A stretch of DNA of 64,000 nt from Bacillota bacterium (GTDB taxonomy: Bacteria; Bacillota; Clostridia; Lachnospirales; Lachnospiraceae). The translations under genes and the position numbers were made by a program. Positions within the stretch are counted from its first letter, which is position 1; every line of letters begins with the position of its first letter. The notes beneath the pieces were generated by a model. The model was not told where the DNA came from. It saw only the letters and a program-made list of their open reading frames with translations, and made no database searches. The stretch covers positions 48,953-112,952 of the forward strand of contig JAEYSV010000064.1 in NCBI GenBank assembly GCA_023434365.1, written 5' to 3'. This document shows, in pieces, positions 43,545 to 52,302 of the stretch.

Positions 43545-44909
43545 ATGAAAATGAGAAAGTTAGTAGCAGTCTTATTAGTTTGTACGATGGTTTTTTCCTT
43601 AATTGCTTGTGGTAATAATACGAATGCCGACACTAAGTCAAGTACGGCCCCTAAGTCAAGTGAAGGTACTGAGTCACAGAAACCATCTGACGACGCTAAT
43701 GAACCAGCAGCCAAGGTGACATTAAATGTAACGACTACGTATGCAGGAAATGACGGAAATGCAGCAAACTTTGAAAATGCAGTTAAAGAATGGGAAACGA
43801 AGTCAGGGAATAAGGTAAACGATTCTTCTGCAACTTCAGATGAAACATTCAAAAGCCGTGTATTAACAGATTTTGAAGTTGGAACAGAACCAGATGTATT
43901 GTTCTTCTTTAACGGTGTTGATTCCAATACCATTGTTGAGGCAGGAAAAGTTGTTTCTATTGATGAAATCCGCGCAGAATATCCTGAGTATGCATCTAAC
44001 ATGAAAGATGGTATGATGGGTGCCTCTCCAGTAGATGGTAAAAACTATTCCGTACCAGTGAATGGTTATTGGGAAGGATTATTCGTTAACAAAACAGTAT
44101 TAGAACAAGCTGGAGTTGAGATTCCAGATGCAGATACAACTTGGGATGAATTCCTTACTATTTGTCAGACAATTAAAGACAAAGGCTTTGCTCCAATTGC
44201 AGCGTCTTTAGCAGAAATTCCTCATTATTGGTTTGAATTTGGTATATATAATTTCTTAGATATTACGAAACATAATGTTTTAGCAAAAAGTGTTGATGAC
44301 GAGCAAGGAAAAGCATGGATCAATGGCTTAACTGATATCAAAACACTTTATGAAAAGGGATTTTTCCCAGACAATACTTTAACAGCAAAAGATGACGAAA
44401 CCGTACAGATGTTTATCGATGGGAAAGCAGCATTTTTGATTGATGGTTCCTGGAAGGTTGGAGGAATTGAAAGTTTGACAGATAAAATTGATAACTTTAC
44501 AGTTACCTATGTTCCTGGAAAGAATAATCGTAAAACTACTGATATCATTGGTGGATTATCTTCTGGTTATTACATAACAAAAAAAGCGTGGGATGATCCT
44601 GACAAGAGAGCAGCCGCTGTTGATTTTATTACATATATGACAAGTGATGAAATGGTATCAAAATTTGCTCAGGTATCTGCAACTGCACTTAAGAATGGTG
44701 TAAAGGTAGATGAAAGCACCTTATCTTCTCTAGCAAAAGATGGAATTGCTATGGTAAAAGGAGCAACCGGTATGACTGGTGCTGTACAAGATCAAATTCC
44801 TGCTGAATGTAGAGTTCCTGTATTTGATGGAATGCCAAACTTAGTAACTGGCAAAGTAGAGATCAAAGATGCCGTGCAACAGGTTCTTGATTTGTTAGCT
44901 GATAAATAG
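43545..44909 (+). CDS. Sugar-binding lipoprotein of ABC importer (family 1)
   Basis: 454 residues behind GGGAGG. Lipoprotein signal: MKMRKLVAVLLVCTMVFSLIAC with Cys at about 22, then a Ser/Thr-rich tether. The mature part is a family-1 solute-binding protein (LNVTTTYAGNDGNAANFENAVKEWE; YSVPVNGYWEGLFVNKTVLE; GKAAFLIDGSWKVGGI). It lies 90 bases before the MalF/MalG-type permeases with a strong stem-loop between, the usual way to keep binding protein in excess over permease. By context it should capture N,N'-diacetylchitobiose or short chito-oligosaccharides. No ATPase gene is present, so a shared MsmK/MalK-type ATPase elsewhere must energise it. Confidence 0.92.
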   Translation: MKMRKLVAVLLVCTMVFSLIACGNNTNADTKSSTAPKSSEGTESQKPSDDANEPAAKVTLNVTTTYAGNDGNAANFENAVKEWETKSGNKVNDSSATSDETFKSRVLTDFEVGTEPDVLFFFNGVDSNTIVEAGKVVSIDEIRAEYPEYASNMKDGMMGASPVDGKNYSVPVNGYWEGLFVNKTVLEQAGVEIPDADTTWDEFLTICQTIKDKGFAPIAASLAEIPHYWFEFGIYNFLDITKHNVLAKSVDDEQGKAWINGLTDIKTLYEKGFFPDNTLTAKDDETVQMFIDGKAAFLIDGSWKVGGIESLTDKIDNFTVTYVPGKNNRKTTDIIGGLSSGYYITKKAWDDPDKRAAAVDFITYMTSDEMVSKFAQVSATALKNGVKVDESTLSSLAKDGIAMVKGATGMTGAVQDQIPAECRVPVFDGMPNLVTGKVEIKDAVQQVLDLLADK

Positions 44910-44949
44910 AATCCAGATAAAATGTATTAGCAGAAAAATAGAAAGACAG

Positions 44950-44982
44950 AAATCGGAGATGATACACTCATCTCCGATTTTC
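44950..44982 (+). terminator. Intercistronic stem-loop / partial terminator
   Basis: AAATCGGAGATGA (44950-44962), loop TACAC, TCATCTCCGATTT (44968-44980), then T. The perfect 13-bp stem lies between the binding-protein and permease genes, probably giving partial termination or 3' mRNA protection. Confidence 0.85.
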
Positions 44983-44999
44983 GAATAAGAAGGTGAGAT

Positions 45000-45887
45000 A
45001 TGAGTTCGACTATATATAAGAATAAGCGACCATTGTTACTTTTTTTAATCCCTGCATTTGTATTTATGACGGTATTTTTGTACTATCCTTTTATTCAAAA
45101 TATCTTTAATAGTTTTCAAGATATAAATGGTCTGGGAAGTGCAGCGAAAGGGCTCAATGATCCCTGGTATTCGAATTATGATAAAATGATAAACGATCCT
45201 AATATGCACATTGCATTTAAGAATACCTTAATTATGATTGCAGTAACGCTGATAGGTCAGGTAGGGATAGCATTAGGATTAGCAATTCTCGTAGATAATG
45301 TAAAACATGGAAAACAAGCATATAGAACCCTATACTTTATACCAATTGTTATTTCGGCAACGGCACTGGGATTATTGTTTAACTTAATCTTTTTATATGA
45401 TAAGGGAATGATTAACCAGATTTTTGAGTTTTTCGGCCGGGATTCATTAATTGACTGGAAGGATAATGCACTAGCAATATTTACATTAATGTTGCCAGTT
45501 ACCTGGCAGTATGTTGGATTCTACTTTGTTATATTAATTACTGGGCTGAATAATATATCCGATGAACTATATGAGGCAGCAGCCATAGATGGTGCGTCGA
45601 AAGTGCAACAAGTAAGGTATATCTCCTTGCCACTATTAAAAAATGTAATAGGTACTTGTGCCATTTTAGCAGTAACTGGGGCTTTAAAGGTATTTGACTT
45701 ACCGTGGGTTATGTTCCCAAAAGGAATGCCTGTAGATAAGACATGGTTAACCGGAACTTATATGTATTATCAGACATTTAACACCAAAAACGTGGATTAT
45801 GGTTCGACCATAGCAGTTATGATTGTTGTGCTTGGTATTGTATTAGCGAAAGTAACCAATCGTGTCTTTAAGGAAAAACATAATTAG
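45000..45887 (+). CDS. Sugar ABC transporter permease, MalF/UgpA type
   Basis: 295 residues, six predicted membrane helices (first at about 12-32). The permease signature facing the ATPase is ELYEAAAIDGASKVQQVRYISLPLL (EAA...G loop) near 195-220. AAGGTGAG lies just upstream of the ATG. With the next gene it forms the heterodimeric channel for the binding protein at 43545. The missing ATPase is typical of Firmicute CUT1 systems that share one MsmX-like ATPase. Confidence 0.92.
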   Translation: MSSTIYKNKRPLLLFLIPAFVFMTVFLYYPFIQNIFNSFQDINGLGSAAKGLNDPWYSNYDKMINDPNMHIAFKNTLIMIAVTLIGQVGIALGLAILVDNVKHGKQAYRTLYFIPIVISATALGLLFNLIFLYDKGMINQIFEFFGRDSLIDWKDNALAIFTLMLPVTWQYVGFYFVILITGLNNISDELYEAAAIDGASKVQQVRYISLPLLKNVIGTCAILAVTGALKVFDLPWVMFPKGMPVDKTWLTGTYMYYQTFNTKNVDYGSTIAVMIVVLGIVLAKVTNRVFKEKHN

Positions 45888-45902
45888 AAAGGAAGCGTAT
45901 GG

Positions 45903-46757
45903 ATGAAGCGAAAACCATTTATCGGAAAGACATTTGCCTATCTGATTTTAACTAGTTGGGCAATCACAACAGTATATCCAATCATCTGGGTTGTCATCAA
46001 TGCGTTTAAAGACAAAAGATTTATCGTCTCAAACTCATTTGCACTTCCAATTGGTGACCTTTTTACACTGGATAATTTTAAATTAGCCTTTGATAAGGTG
46101 AATATTTTGGGTGCTTATTTGAATAGTATCCTTATATCAGGGATGGTTACGGTAATTGTTATGCTACTCGCTGGTATTGCTGCATATGGATTTGTTCGAT
46201 ATATGTTTCGAGGGAGAAGTATATTATATAGTATCTTAATTGCAGGTATGATGTTTCCGGTATTCTCTACTATCATACCGGTATTTCGTATGATGAATTC
46301 TTGGGGGATAGTGAATACCGATAATCTGGCATTATCGTTATTAGCAACCGCTCTACCTCAAATTGCTGGGAATCTATCATTTGCCATTATTGTATTGATG
46401 GGATATATCAAGGGATTACCAATTGAATTAGAGGAAGCTGCCTATATCGAAGGTGCATCTGTGTACCTAATCTATGTACGTGTGATTATGCCTCTTGCCA
46501 AACCATCGTTTGCGACCGTTGCAATCTTCTCGTTTTTATGGAGTTACAATGACTTGTTTACACAAATGTTTATGTTACGATTAAAAGAACAATGGGCAAT
46601 TACCAGGTTATTGAATGAGTTAACTTCAATGGAAGGAACAAATTATGGATTAATGGCAGCAGCTGTTGCTTTAGTTGTTATTCCAGTAGTTATTGTATAC
46701 ATAGCTCTTCAGAAGAATATTATTAAGGGATTGACAGCGGGTGCTGTAAAAGGATAA
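45903..46757 (+). CDS. Sugar ABC transporter permease, MalG/UgpE type
   Basis: 284 residues, six membrane helices. The EAA loop is ELEEAAYIEGASVYLIYVRVIMPLAKP near 177-203, and the C-terminus IALQKNIIKGLTAGAVKG is characteristic of the MalG class. The gene starts 15 bases after the MalF partner, behind GAAAGGAAG. Together they import the disaccharide cleaved by the GH94 phosphorylase. Confidence 0.92.
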   Translation: MKRKPFIGKTFAYLILTSWAITTVYPIIWVVINAFKDKRFIVSNSFALPIGDLFTLDNFKLAFDKVNILGAYLNSILISGMVTVIVMLLAGIAAYGFVRYMFRGRSILYSILIAGMMFPVFSTIIPVFRMMNSWGIVNTDNLALSLLATALPQIAGNLSFAIIVLMGYIKGLPIELEEAAYIEGASVYLIYVRVIMPLAKPSFATVAIFSFLWSYNDLFTQMFMLRLKEQWAITRLLNELTSMEGTNYGLMAAAVALVVIPVVIVYIALQKNIIKGLTAGAVKG

Positions 46758-46801
46758 TAGTAAGTAGCAAGAATAAAATCGGAGATAAGAGGAGGAGAAG
46801 G

Positions 46802-47584
46802 ATGTTTAAAGTAGTGCTTATCGATGATGAACCAATTATAGTTGAAGGGTTGACTAAAATTATTCCGTGGGAAAAATGGGATTGCGAAGTGGTTGGTGTA
46901 GCCTATACTGGGGAAGAGGGACTTGCTTTGATTCAGGAGAAACTTCCCCATATTGTTATTACCGATATCTCAATGCCTTTTATGGATGGCCTTACAATGA
47001 TAGCAAGTCTAAAATCACAGTATCATAATATGGAAATAGCTATTTTAACAGGATTTCGTAACTTTAATTATGCACAACAAGCCATCAACCTGGGAGTTCG
47101 ACGGTTTTTGTGTAAACCTTCAAAAATGGAGGAGCTAGAAGAGGCTATTAAAATTATGACGGACTATGCAGGGCAAAAAGAACTTAAGAGGATAGGTCAT
47201 GTTTCTGATGAAATAGAAGCGCTAGATGGATCAGATGAGTCAGAAGATACGAAAGCCAATAGTTTTATTGTTAAGAACGCAATGATGTACATAGAAGAAC
47301 ATTATATGGAAAAGCTCAAATTGAGCGAGGTTGCTGATAAAGTTTATGTTAGTCAGTGGCACTTAAGTAAGTTATTAAACCGTCATTTGGGGCAGAATTT
47401 TTCAGAACTGTTAAACAATGTGCGCATCCAGAAAGCGAAGGAACTCCTCGGAGATCCTTCTTTACGAATTGGGGATATTGCTGAGGAAGTAGGTTTTTTG
47501 GACATAGCACATTTTTCACGGGTGTTTAAAAAACAAATTGGGAAATCAGCTAATGAGTATCGTAATACTGAGTTAGGAAGATAA
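46802..47584 (+). CDS. YesN-type response regulator with AraC DNA-binding domain
   Basis: 260 residues, GGAGGAG ribosome site. The receiver domain (1-120) holds the acid pocket (Asp8, Asp9) and the phospho-acceptor Asp55 in HIVITDISMPFMDG, plus a Lys in FLCKPSK. The C-terminal AraC pair of helix-turn-helices spans about 160-257 (LSEVADKVYVSQWHLSKLLNRHLGQNFSELL; IGDIAEEVGFLDIAHFSRVFKKQIG). It follows the permeases by 44 bases. Phosphorylated by the YesM-type kinase at 41701, it should activate the phosphorylase and transporter genes. Confidence 0.93.
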   Translation: MFKVVLIDDEPIIVEGLTKIIPWEKWDCEVVGVAYTGEEGLALIQEKLPHIVITDISMPFMDGLTMIASLKSQYHNMEIAILTGFRNFNYAQQAINLGVRRFLCKPSKMEELEEAIKIMTDYAGQKELKRIGHVSDEIEALDGSDESEDTKANSFIVKNAMMYIEEHYMEKLKLSEVADKVYVSQWHLSKLLNRHLGQNFSELLNNVRIQKAKELLGDPSLRIGDIAEEVGFLDIAHFSRVFKKQIGKSANEYRNTELGR

Positions 47585-47604
47585 TGTTCATAAAGAAAAT
47601 ATAT

Positions 47605-47677
47605 AAAAAGACTCCATCCATTGCTTAAAGAGATAAGAATCATTTCTTCCTCTTAGGCAATAGGGTAGAGTCTTTTT
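47605..47677. terminator. Bidirectional terminator between yesN-like and nagB
   Basis: AAAAAGACTC (47605-47614) pairs with GAGTCTTTTT (47668-47677). Inside, ATTGC/GGCAAT and smaller helices continue the pairing. A-run and T-run on opposite sides suit the convergent genes. Confidence 0.85.
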
Positions 47678-47687
47678 CGATTAATTA

Positions 47688-48425
47688 TTATAGGTAATCC
47701 ATTACTTTAGATAAAGCATCTTGATCTGCAACTAAAGTAGTATCTGGGTGAAGTTGAAGAATGGAAGCAGGTATGAGTGGCGTTACCGGTCCCCAAAAAG
47801 CTTCTTTTACAATCTGTGCTTTGGACAGACCATTGACAACCACGACAATCTTTTTCGCCTGCATAATGGATTTGATACCCATAGTGTAGGCAACGGTTGG
47901 TACATCTTCTCTTCTGTTAAAGAATCTTGCATTGGCTTCAATAGTAGAAGAAGACAGAGTTACAGCATGAGTTTCCTTTTCAAAAGAACCACCAGGTTCA
48001 TTAAATCCGATGTGTCCATTATGGCCAATACCAAGTAGCTGCATATCGATACCACCAACCTGGCTGATGATTTTGTTATAATCCTGACATGCTTTCGATG
48101 AATCTGTTTCCAGACCGTTTGGAATAAAAGTACGTGATTTTGGTATGTTTATATGATTAAAAAAATGATGTGCCATAAAGTAGTGATAGCTTTGTTCGTT
48201 ATCTGGCGACAACCCTTTATACTCATCCAAATTAATGGTTGTAACCCCAGAAAAGTCAATATCACCTTTCTGGTACCAATTAATCAGCTGATGATAGATT
48301 CCAATGGGTGAAGAGCCAGTCGCAAGCCCAAGAACAGAATTGGATTTGATGATCACCTGCGCTGAGAGGAGGTTCGCAGCAACCCGACTCATATGGTTAT
48401 AGTCATTGGTTATAATAATTTTCAT
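47688..48425 (-). CDS. nagB: Glucosamine-6-phosphate deaminase
   Basis: 245 residues, behind GGAGTG on the minus strand. NagB motifs are complete: GLATGSSP (33-40) for the phosphate, LDEY with Asp67-Glu68 (proton shuttle), and GIGHNGHIGFNEPG (132-145) with His138 and Glu143. Asn replaces the Asp of the enterobacterial active site at 136, as in other Gram-positive NagB proteins. It turns GlcN-6-phosphate into fructose-6-phosphate and ammonia, feeding glycolysis. It is convergent with the chitobiose operon and 169 bases downstream of an AraC-type regulator in the same direction. The deacetylase NagA needed before it is not in the window. Confidence 0.95.
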   Translation of the reverse strand: MKIIITNDYNHMSRVAANLLSAQVIIKSNSVLGLATGSSPIGIYHQLINWYQKGDIDFSGVTTINLDEYKGLSPDNEQSYHYFMAHHFFNHINIPKSRTFIPNGLETDSSKACQDYNKIISQVGGIDMQLLGIGHNGHIGFNEPGGSFEKETHAVTLSSSTIEANARFFNRREDVPTVAYTMGIKSIMQAKKIVVVVNGLSKAQIVKEAFWGPVTPLIPASILQLHPDTTLVADQDALSKVMDYL

Positions 48426-48594
48426 GGTATCACTCCTACAAACATTAGTTTAGGAGCCTATTGGTTAAGGCATCTAATAGGATGGTACCAGTAATTATTT
48501 TGTATTTCAATGTATACCAAGTAGGTAGACAAATCTATAAAAAAAATCACAGTTCCAGACAAGAGCTTCCGGTATTATGCATTCGGATACGATA

Positions 48595-49461
48595 TTATCT
48601 TTCTACTTTAGGAGCATAATATAATTTTTTAAATTCCGTAGGCGATAATTTTTTCGCTTCTTTAAAGGCACGGTTAAACGTTGATAGACTATTAAAGCCA
48701 GATTGAAGAGCAATTTCTGTAATGCTAAGATCTGGATTCAGTAGCAGGGACTCTGCTTTTTTTATCTTTTGCGCTGTTATGTAATCTGGTAGAGAGCAAT
48801 TTGTAAATTGTCTGAACAGTCTCGAAAAGTGAAACTTACTGAATCCTGCATAGGTTGCAATCGTTTCTAAGGATAAGTCCATCGTAATGTTTTCATTAAT
48901 ATAGTTACAAACACGGATTAAAATTTTTCGATATTCATCTTGCTTTTTTTGTACAACATCTGGGAAACGGTTTGTAGAATAAACGTATTTGTTTCCTAGG
49001 ATGGTATAAAACTCAATTAGTTTTGTATACAGTATCGCTTCTTTAAAATGGATTTTACTATAATATATGTTTTTCATTTCAAGTAATAGTGATACCAACT
49101 GAGTATGAATATCTAGTTCTTCTGCTCGTATTAAACGGATAGACTGTAATATCGAATAGTTCCGATAGAAATCTTTGATTCCTGTCAGGAGATTTGGGTC
49201 GAATTGAAGAATTAATGTATTATTCTCTTCTTTGGCTTCTGTGGAATGAATTTCTCCCGGATGCATGATAATAATTTCTTTTCGATGTAATAAATATTCT
49301 TTATTATTAATGCTTACTTTGTAGCCATCGTGTAGTGGCATAGCAAGTTCTATGAAAGTATGCCAGTGTGCGGGATAAGTAAGATAGGAAGATGAATAGG
49401 CAATATTGATAGCATTTTCATTTTCAAAATTCAGTGTTTCTTTCAATTCGTTATATATCAT
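48595..49461 (-). CDS. AraC family transcriptional regulator
   Basis: 288 residues, start preceded by AGAAAGGAT on the minus strand. The N-terminal half is an AraC-type cupin sensor domain (YPAHWHTFIELAMPLHDGYKVSINNKEYLLHRKEIIIMHPGEIHS). The last 100 residues are the two helix-turn-helices (LSLETIATYAGFSKFHFSRLFRQFTNCSLPDYI; ITEIALQSGFNSLSTFNRAFKEAKKLSPTEFKKLY). It is a sugar-type regulator. It may drive nagB, the neighbouring partial ABC locus on the other strand, or both. Its promoter (49487-49514) points away from that locus. Confidence 0.92.
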   Translation of the reverse strand: MIYNELKETLNFENENAINIAYSSSYLTYPAHWHTFIELAMPLHDGYKVSINNKEYLLHRKEIIIMHPGEIHSTEAKEENNTLILQFDPNLLTGIKDFYRNYSILQSIRLIRAEELDIHTQLVSLLLEMKNIYYSKIHFKEAILYTKLIEFYTILGNKYVYSTNRFPDVVQKKQDEYRKILIRVCNYINENITMDLSLETIATYAGFSKFHFSRLFRQFTNCSLPDYITAQKIKKAESLLLNPDLSITEIALQSGFNSLSTFNRAFKEAKKLSPTEFKKLYYAPKVER

Positions 49462-49486
49462 GTAATCATCCTTTCTTATAGTTCTT

Positions 49487-49514
49487 ATTATATACTAAAA
49501 TATTCAATAGTCAA
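49487..49514 (-). promoter_or_regulatory. Promoter of the AraC regulator gene
   Basis: On the minus strand TTGACT (49514-49509) and TATAAT (49492-49487) are 16 bases apart, about 26 bases before the start codon at 49461. The remaining 49515-49832 is AT-rich with no gene or clear hairpin seen. Confidence 0.7.
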
Positions 49515-49855
49515 AATTTATCTCTAAGCGACTAATATACAGGGAATGATAACAGTCATAAATTGCTTGTAAGAATTTGCTTATTATGGCTGTTTAGTAT
49601 AAAAAATTAAAGTAATTATGTAAATCATTCTATGATTTTAAAGTTATTGGAAATATTTATGTAATATTAATAACTTAACTTTAAACTATGAGCGATTTTT
49701 CTGATTTAATTAAGCAATATATGGGTGTTATCTAGCAATTAATAATTGGAATATTTATCCTATAACAAATATACTGAAAGTACAGGGAAAAAGTAAATAT
49801 ATTAGTTTAAAAAGTACATAGAAAGGAGCCTTATGCAAACGTTAGATCCGAAAAC

Positions 49856-49984
49856 AATTTGTCAAGTAGCTCTGGTAGTAGAGATGCACTTGGTGTAGTC
49901 ATGGTATTACCGGTATTGATTTTGTTTTTTATCCTTCAACGGTATTTTATTGAAGGTATTTCTATGTCGGGAATCAAAGGATAG
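49856..49984 (+). pseudogene. C-terminal stub of a MalG-type permease gene
   Basis: From about 49883 to the stop at 49984 the frame encodes DALGVVMVLPVLILFFILQ and then RYFIEGISMSGIKG, the unmistakable end of a MalG/UgpE-type permease (last membrane helix and the EGxxxxGxKG tail). The other 250 or so residues are missing. A strong ribosome site (GAAAGGAGCC) and ATG at 49833 open a different frame that stops after 21 codons. This suggests that a deletion joined the 5' end of one gene to the 3' end of another. An intact MalF-type permease follows 15 bases later. Confidence 0.8.
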
Positions 49985-49999
49985 GAGGGGGAAGGGTAA

Positions 50000-50923
50000 A
50001 TGTTAAATAAGACAAAACAGCAAAAAACGATGGTTCGTAGACGTACCTCGAAACAGACGAAAAGGAATTTGCTAACCGGGTTATTGTTTATCTCTCCATG
50101 GGCGATTGGTTTTCTTGTGTTTACGTTATATCCGTTATGTTCTTCTCTATATTATTCCTTATGTGAATACAAAGTGTTAAAAGACCCAGTGTTCATAGGG
50201 TTTGATAATTATAAAAATCTGATTAATGATAAAGTGTTTTTAAAGGCATTGTCGAATACCGCTTATATGATTATACTAGGAGTACCCATTACTACTTTTG
50301 TGGCCGTAGCTGTATCAATATTATTAAATACAAAGAATATGCGTGGTTCAGGTATATTCCGCATTATTTTCTTTATTCCAACATTAATCCCTACTGTAGT
50401 GGCATGCCTTTTGTGGATTTGGATGCTTCAACCGGAAACGGGAATCATTAATCGTTTATTGGGTTACATAGGAATTGCTGGCCCTGGCTGGTTGTCAAGC
50501 CCACTTTGGTCAAAGCCGGCCTTTATCTTAATGATGATATGGACCTGTGGAAATGCTATCATAATTTACCTAGCAGGATTAAAAGATATTCCGGAGAGTT
50601 TATATGAATCTGCTTCTATTGACGGAGCATCCTTCATGAGGAAGGTAATATCAATCACAATCCCATTACTTCGTTCGACTATTTTATATAATGTGGTTAC
50701 TTTAATTATCGGAGTATTTCAGTGGTTTAGTGAACCATACATAATTACGGAAGGTGGACCAGACAATTCGACCATGTTTTACTCTTTGCATTTGTATCAA
50801 AATGCCTTTCAATATTTTAAAATGGGTTATGCATCTGCAATGGCTTGGGTATTGTTAATTATTGCATTGATTATTATTCTTGTTTTGTTTAAAGTATTTA
50901 AGTTTAATGAGTCAAATGATTAG
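50000..50923 (+). CDS. Sugar ABC transporter permease, MalF/UgpA type
   Basis: 307 residues behind GGAGGGGGAAGG. A long basic N-terminus (KTKQQKTMVRRRTSKQTKRN) precedes six membrane helices. The EAA loop ESLYESASIDGASFMRKVISITIPLLRS lies near 198-225. It is complete, but its MalG partner survives only as a stub upstream, and no binding protein or ATPase gene is near. As it stands the transporter would work only with subunits encoded elsewhere. Confidence 0.9.
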   Translation: MLNKTKQQKTMVRRRTSKQTKRNLLTGLLFISPWAIGFLVFTLYPLCSSLYYSLCEYKVLKDPVFIGFDNYKNLINDKVFLKALSNTAYMIILGVPITTFVAVAVSILLNTKNMRGSGIFRIIFFIPTLIPTVVACLLWIWMLQPETGIINRLLGYIGIAGPGWLSSPLWSKPAFILMMIWTCGNAIIIYLAGLKDIPESLYESASIDGASFMRKVISITIPLLRSTILYNVVTLIIGVFQWFSEPYIITEGGPDNSTMFYSLHLYQNAFQYFKMGYASAMAWVLLIIALIIILVLFKVFKFNESND

Positions 50924-50981
50924 ATAGGATATAAGGTAGACGATTGACGAAAGTATTAACGAAGAAAGAGAGGATGAGAAA

Positions 50982-51452
50982 ATGAGTGGTGTTGTAGGAA
51001 CAGGAGTAATCGCGCAAGTAGGATTTATTGTTAAAGATATAGAAACGACTAAGAGAAAATGGGCAGAATTTTTAGGAATTGAAGTGCCGCCAACTGTCGG
51101 ATGTGGAGATTATGAAGTAACTCAAACAGAATATAAAGGTCAACCTGCAAAAAACGCAGAGTGTGTAATGGCTTTTATGGATATTGCACCGGGAGTACAG
51201 TTAGAATTAATTCAGCCTAATGAAGAACCAAGTGTATGGAGAGACTTTTTGAATGAAAAGGGAGAAGGTATGCATCATTTGGCATTTAATGTTCAGGGAA
51301 TGAGTGAGAAAATAACTGCCTGTGAGAATTTTGGAATGAGGTTAGAACAAAGAGGCGAGTATGGTGATGCAAGTGGAAGATATGCTTATTTATCAGCATA
51401 TGATGACTTAAAATTACTAGTAGAATTATTGGAGAGTGGACCAAAACAATGA
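50982..51452 (+). CDS. VOC (glyoxalase) superfamily protein
   Basis: 156 residues. It has the paired beta-alpha-beta-beta-beta modules of vicinal-oxygen-chelate proteins: VIAQVGFIVKDIETTKRKWAEFLG, then QLELIQPNEEPSVWRDFLNEKGEGMHHLAFNV, with metal-site candidates His (MHHLAF), Glu (ELIQP) and a C-terminal Glu (LLVELLE). The pattern resembles methylmalonyl-CoA epimerase-like and sugar-associated VOC proteins. Its stop overlaps the start of the isomerase gene by four bases, so the two act together, probably on a sugar acid or keto sugar delivered by the neighbouring transporter. Confidence 0.85.
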   Translation: MSGVVGTGVIAQVGFIVKDIETTKRKWAEFLGIEVPPTVGCGDYEVTQTEYKGQPAKNAECVMAFMDIAPGVQLELIQPNEEPSVWRDFLNEKGEGMHHLAFNVQGMSEKITACENFGMRLEQRGEYGDASGRYAYLSAYDDLKLLVELLESGPKQ

Positions 51453-52267
51453 GATTAGGAATATCATCGAATTTAAATCAAACCGAGCCAGCCAAGTGGG
51501 CAAAAAGGCTTAATGAGTTGGGATTAAAGAGTGTTGTTTTTCCGGTAGATTACAGAGCTGGAAAAGAAACCATTGATGCTTATGTGAAAGCGGCAAAAGA
51601 GTATGACTTAACCATAGCAGAAGTTGGTATCTGGAGAAATATGTTAGCGCGTGAAGAAGCGATAAGCAAGGAAGTATGGGAATATAGTATTGGACAGTTA
51701 GAACTTGCTGATTATATTAAGGCCAAATGCTGTGTCAACGTAGCAGGTTCAATGGGACCAGCTTGGGATGGAGGATATCGTGATAATTTTTCAAACGAGG
51801 CTTGGAAGTTGACGGTGGAAAGTACACAGAAGTTATTGGATACGGTAAAGCCGAAACATACTTTTTATTCACTGGAGCCCATGCCATGGATGATTCCTAT
51901 GGATCCAGACGAATATATCAAATTGCTAACACTAGTGAATCGAAGCCATTTTGCTGTGCATCTAGATCCAATTAATTGGGTCACTAATCCACACAAATAT
52001 TATTTCTTTGATCAATTTATTGAGGATTGTATTGATTTACTTGGAGATCAAATCAAAAGCTGTCATATTAAAGATATATCCCTATCCGATCAGCTGACCT
52101 TTCAATTAAAAGAAGTTGCGTGTGGTGAGGGTGGTCTGCCACTTAAAGCCTATCTGGATGCAATCAATCGTTTGGATAGTGAGATGCCAGTAATTATCGA
52201 GCATTTGCATAGTGAAGAAGAATATCTAAAGGGCATAGAGTATATACAAAGTTTATCAGGTTGCTAA
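51449..52267 (+). CDS. Sugar phosphate isomerase/epimerase (xylose isomerase-like TIM barrel)
   Basis: 272 residues, start overlapping the VOC gene stop (ATGA). AP endonuclease 2-type TIM barrel: MRLGISSNLNQTEPAKWAKRLNELGLKSVVFP, EVGIWRNM, and metal-ligand positions in YSLEPMPWMI (Glu), VHLDPINWV (His, Asp), CHIKDI (His) and VIIEHL (Glu). Such enzymes isomerise or epimerise keto sugars or act as dehydratases on inositol-type substrates. Specific substrate unknown. It ends the operon, followed by a 17-bp terminator stem. Confidence 0.88.
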   Translation: MRLGISSNLNQTEPAKWAKRLNELGLKSVVFPVDYRAGKETIDAYVKAAKEYDLTIAEVGIWRNMLAREEAISKEVWEYSIGQLELADYIKAKCCVNVAGSMGPAWDGGYRDNFSNEAWKLTVESTQKLLDTVKPKHTFYSLEPMPWMIPMDPDEYIKLLTLVNRSHFAVHLDPINWVTNPHKYYFFDQFIEDCIDLLGDQIKSCHIKDISLSDQLTFQLKEVACGEGGLPLKAYLDAINRLDSEMPVIIEHLHSEEEYLKGIEYIQSLSGC

Positions 52268-52302
52268 TTATTTTGAAGTAGTGAGTTTATAAGATGCATA
52301 TT

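Noticed and set aside
43532..44002. 156-residue minus-strand frame opposite the binding-protein gene
   Set aside because: It overlaps a certain lipoprotein gene with a good start and domain match; the antisense product shows no motif or ribosome site.
49833..49898. 21-codon frame behind a strong ribosome site
   Set aside because: Not annotated as a gene because it runs out of frame into a permease stub and looks like a deletion junction; noted under the pseudogene instead.
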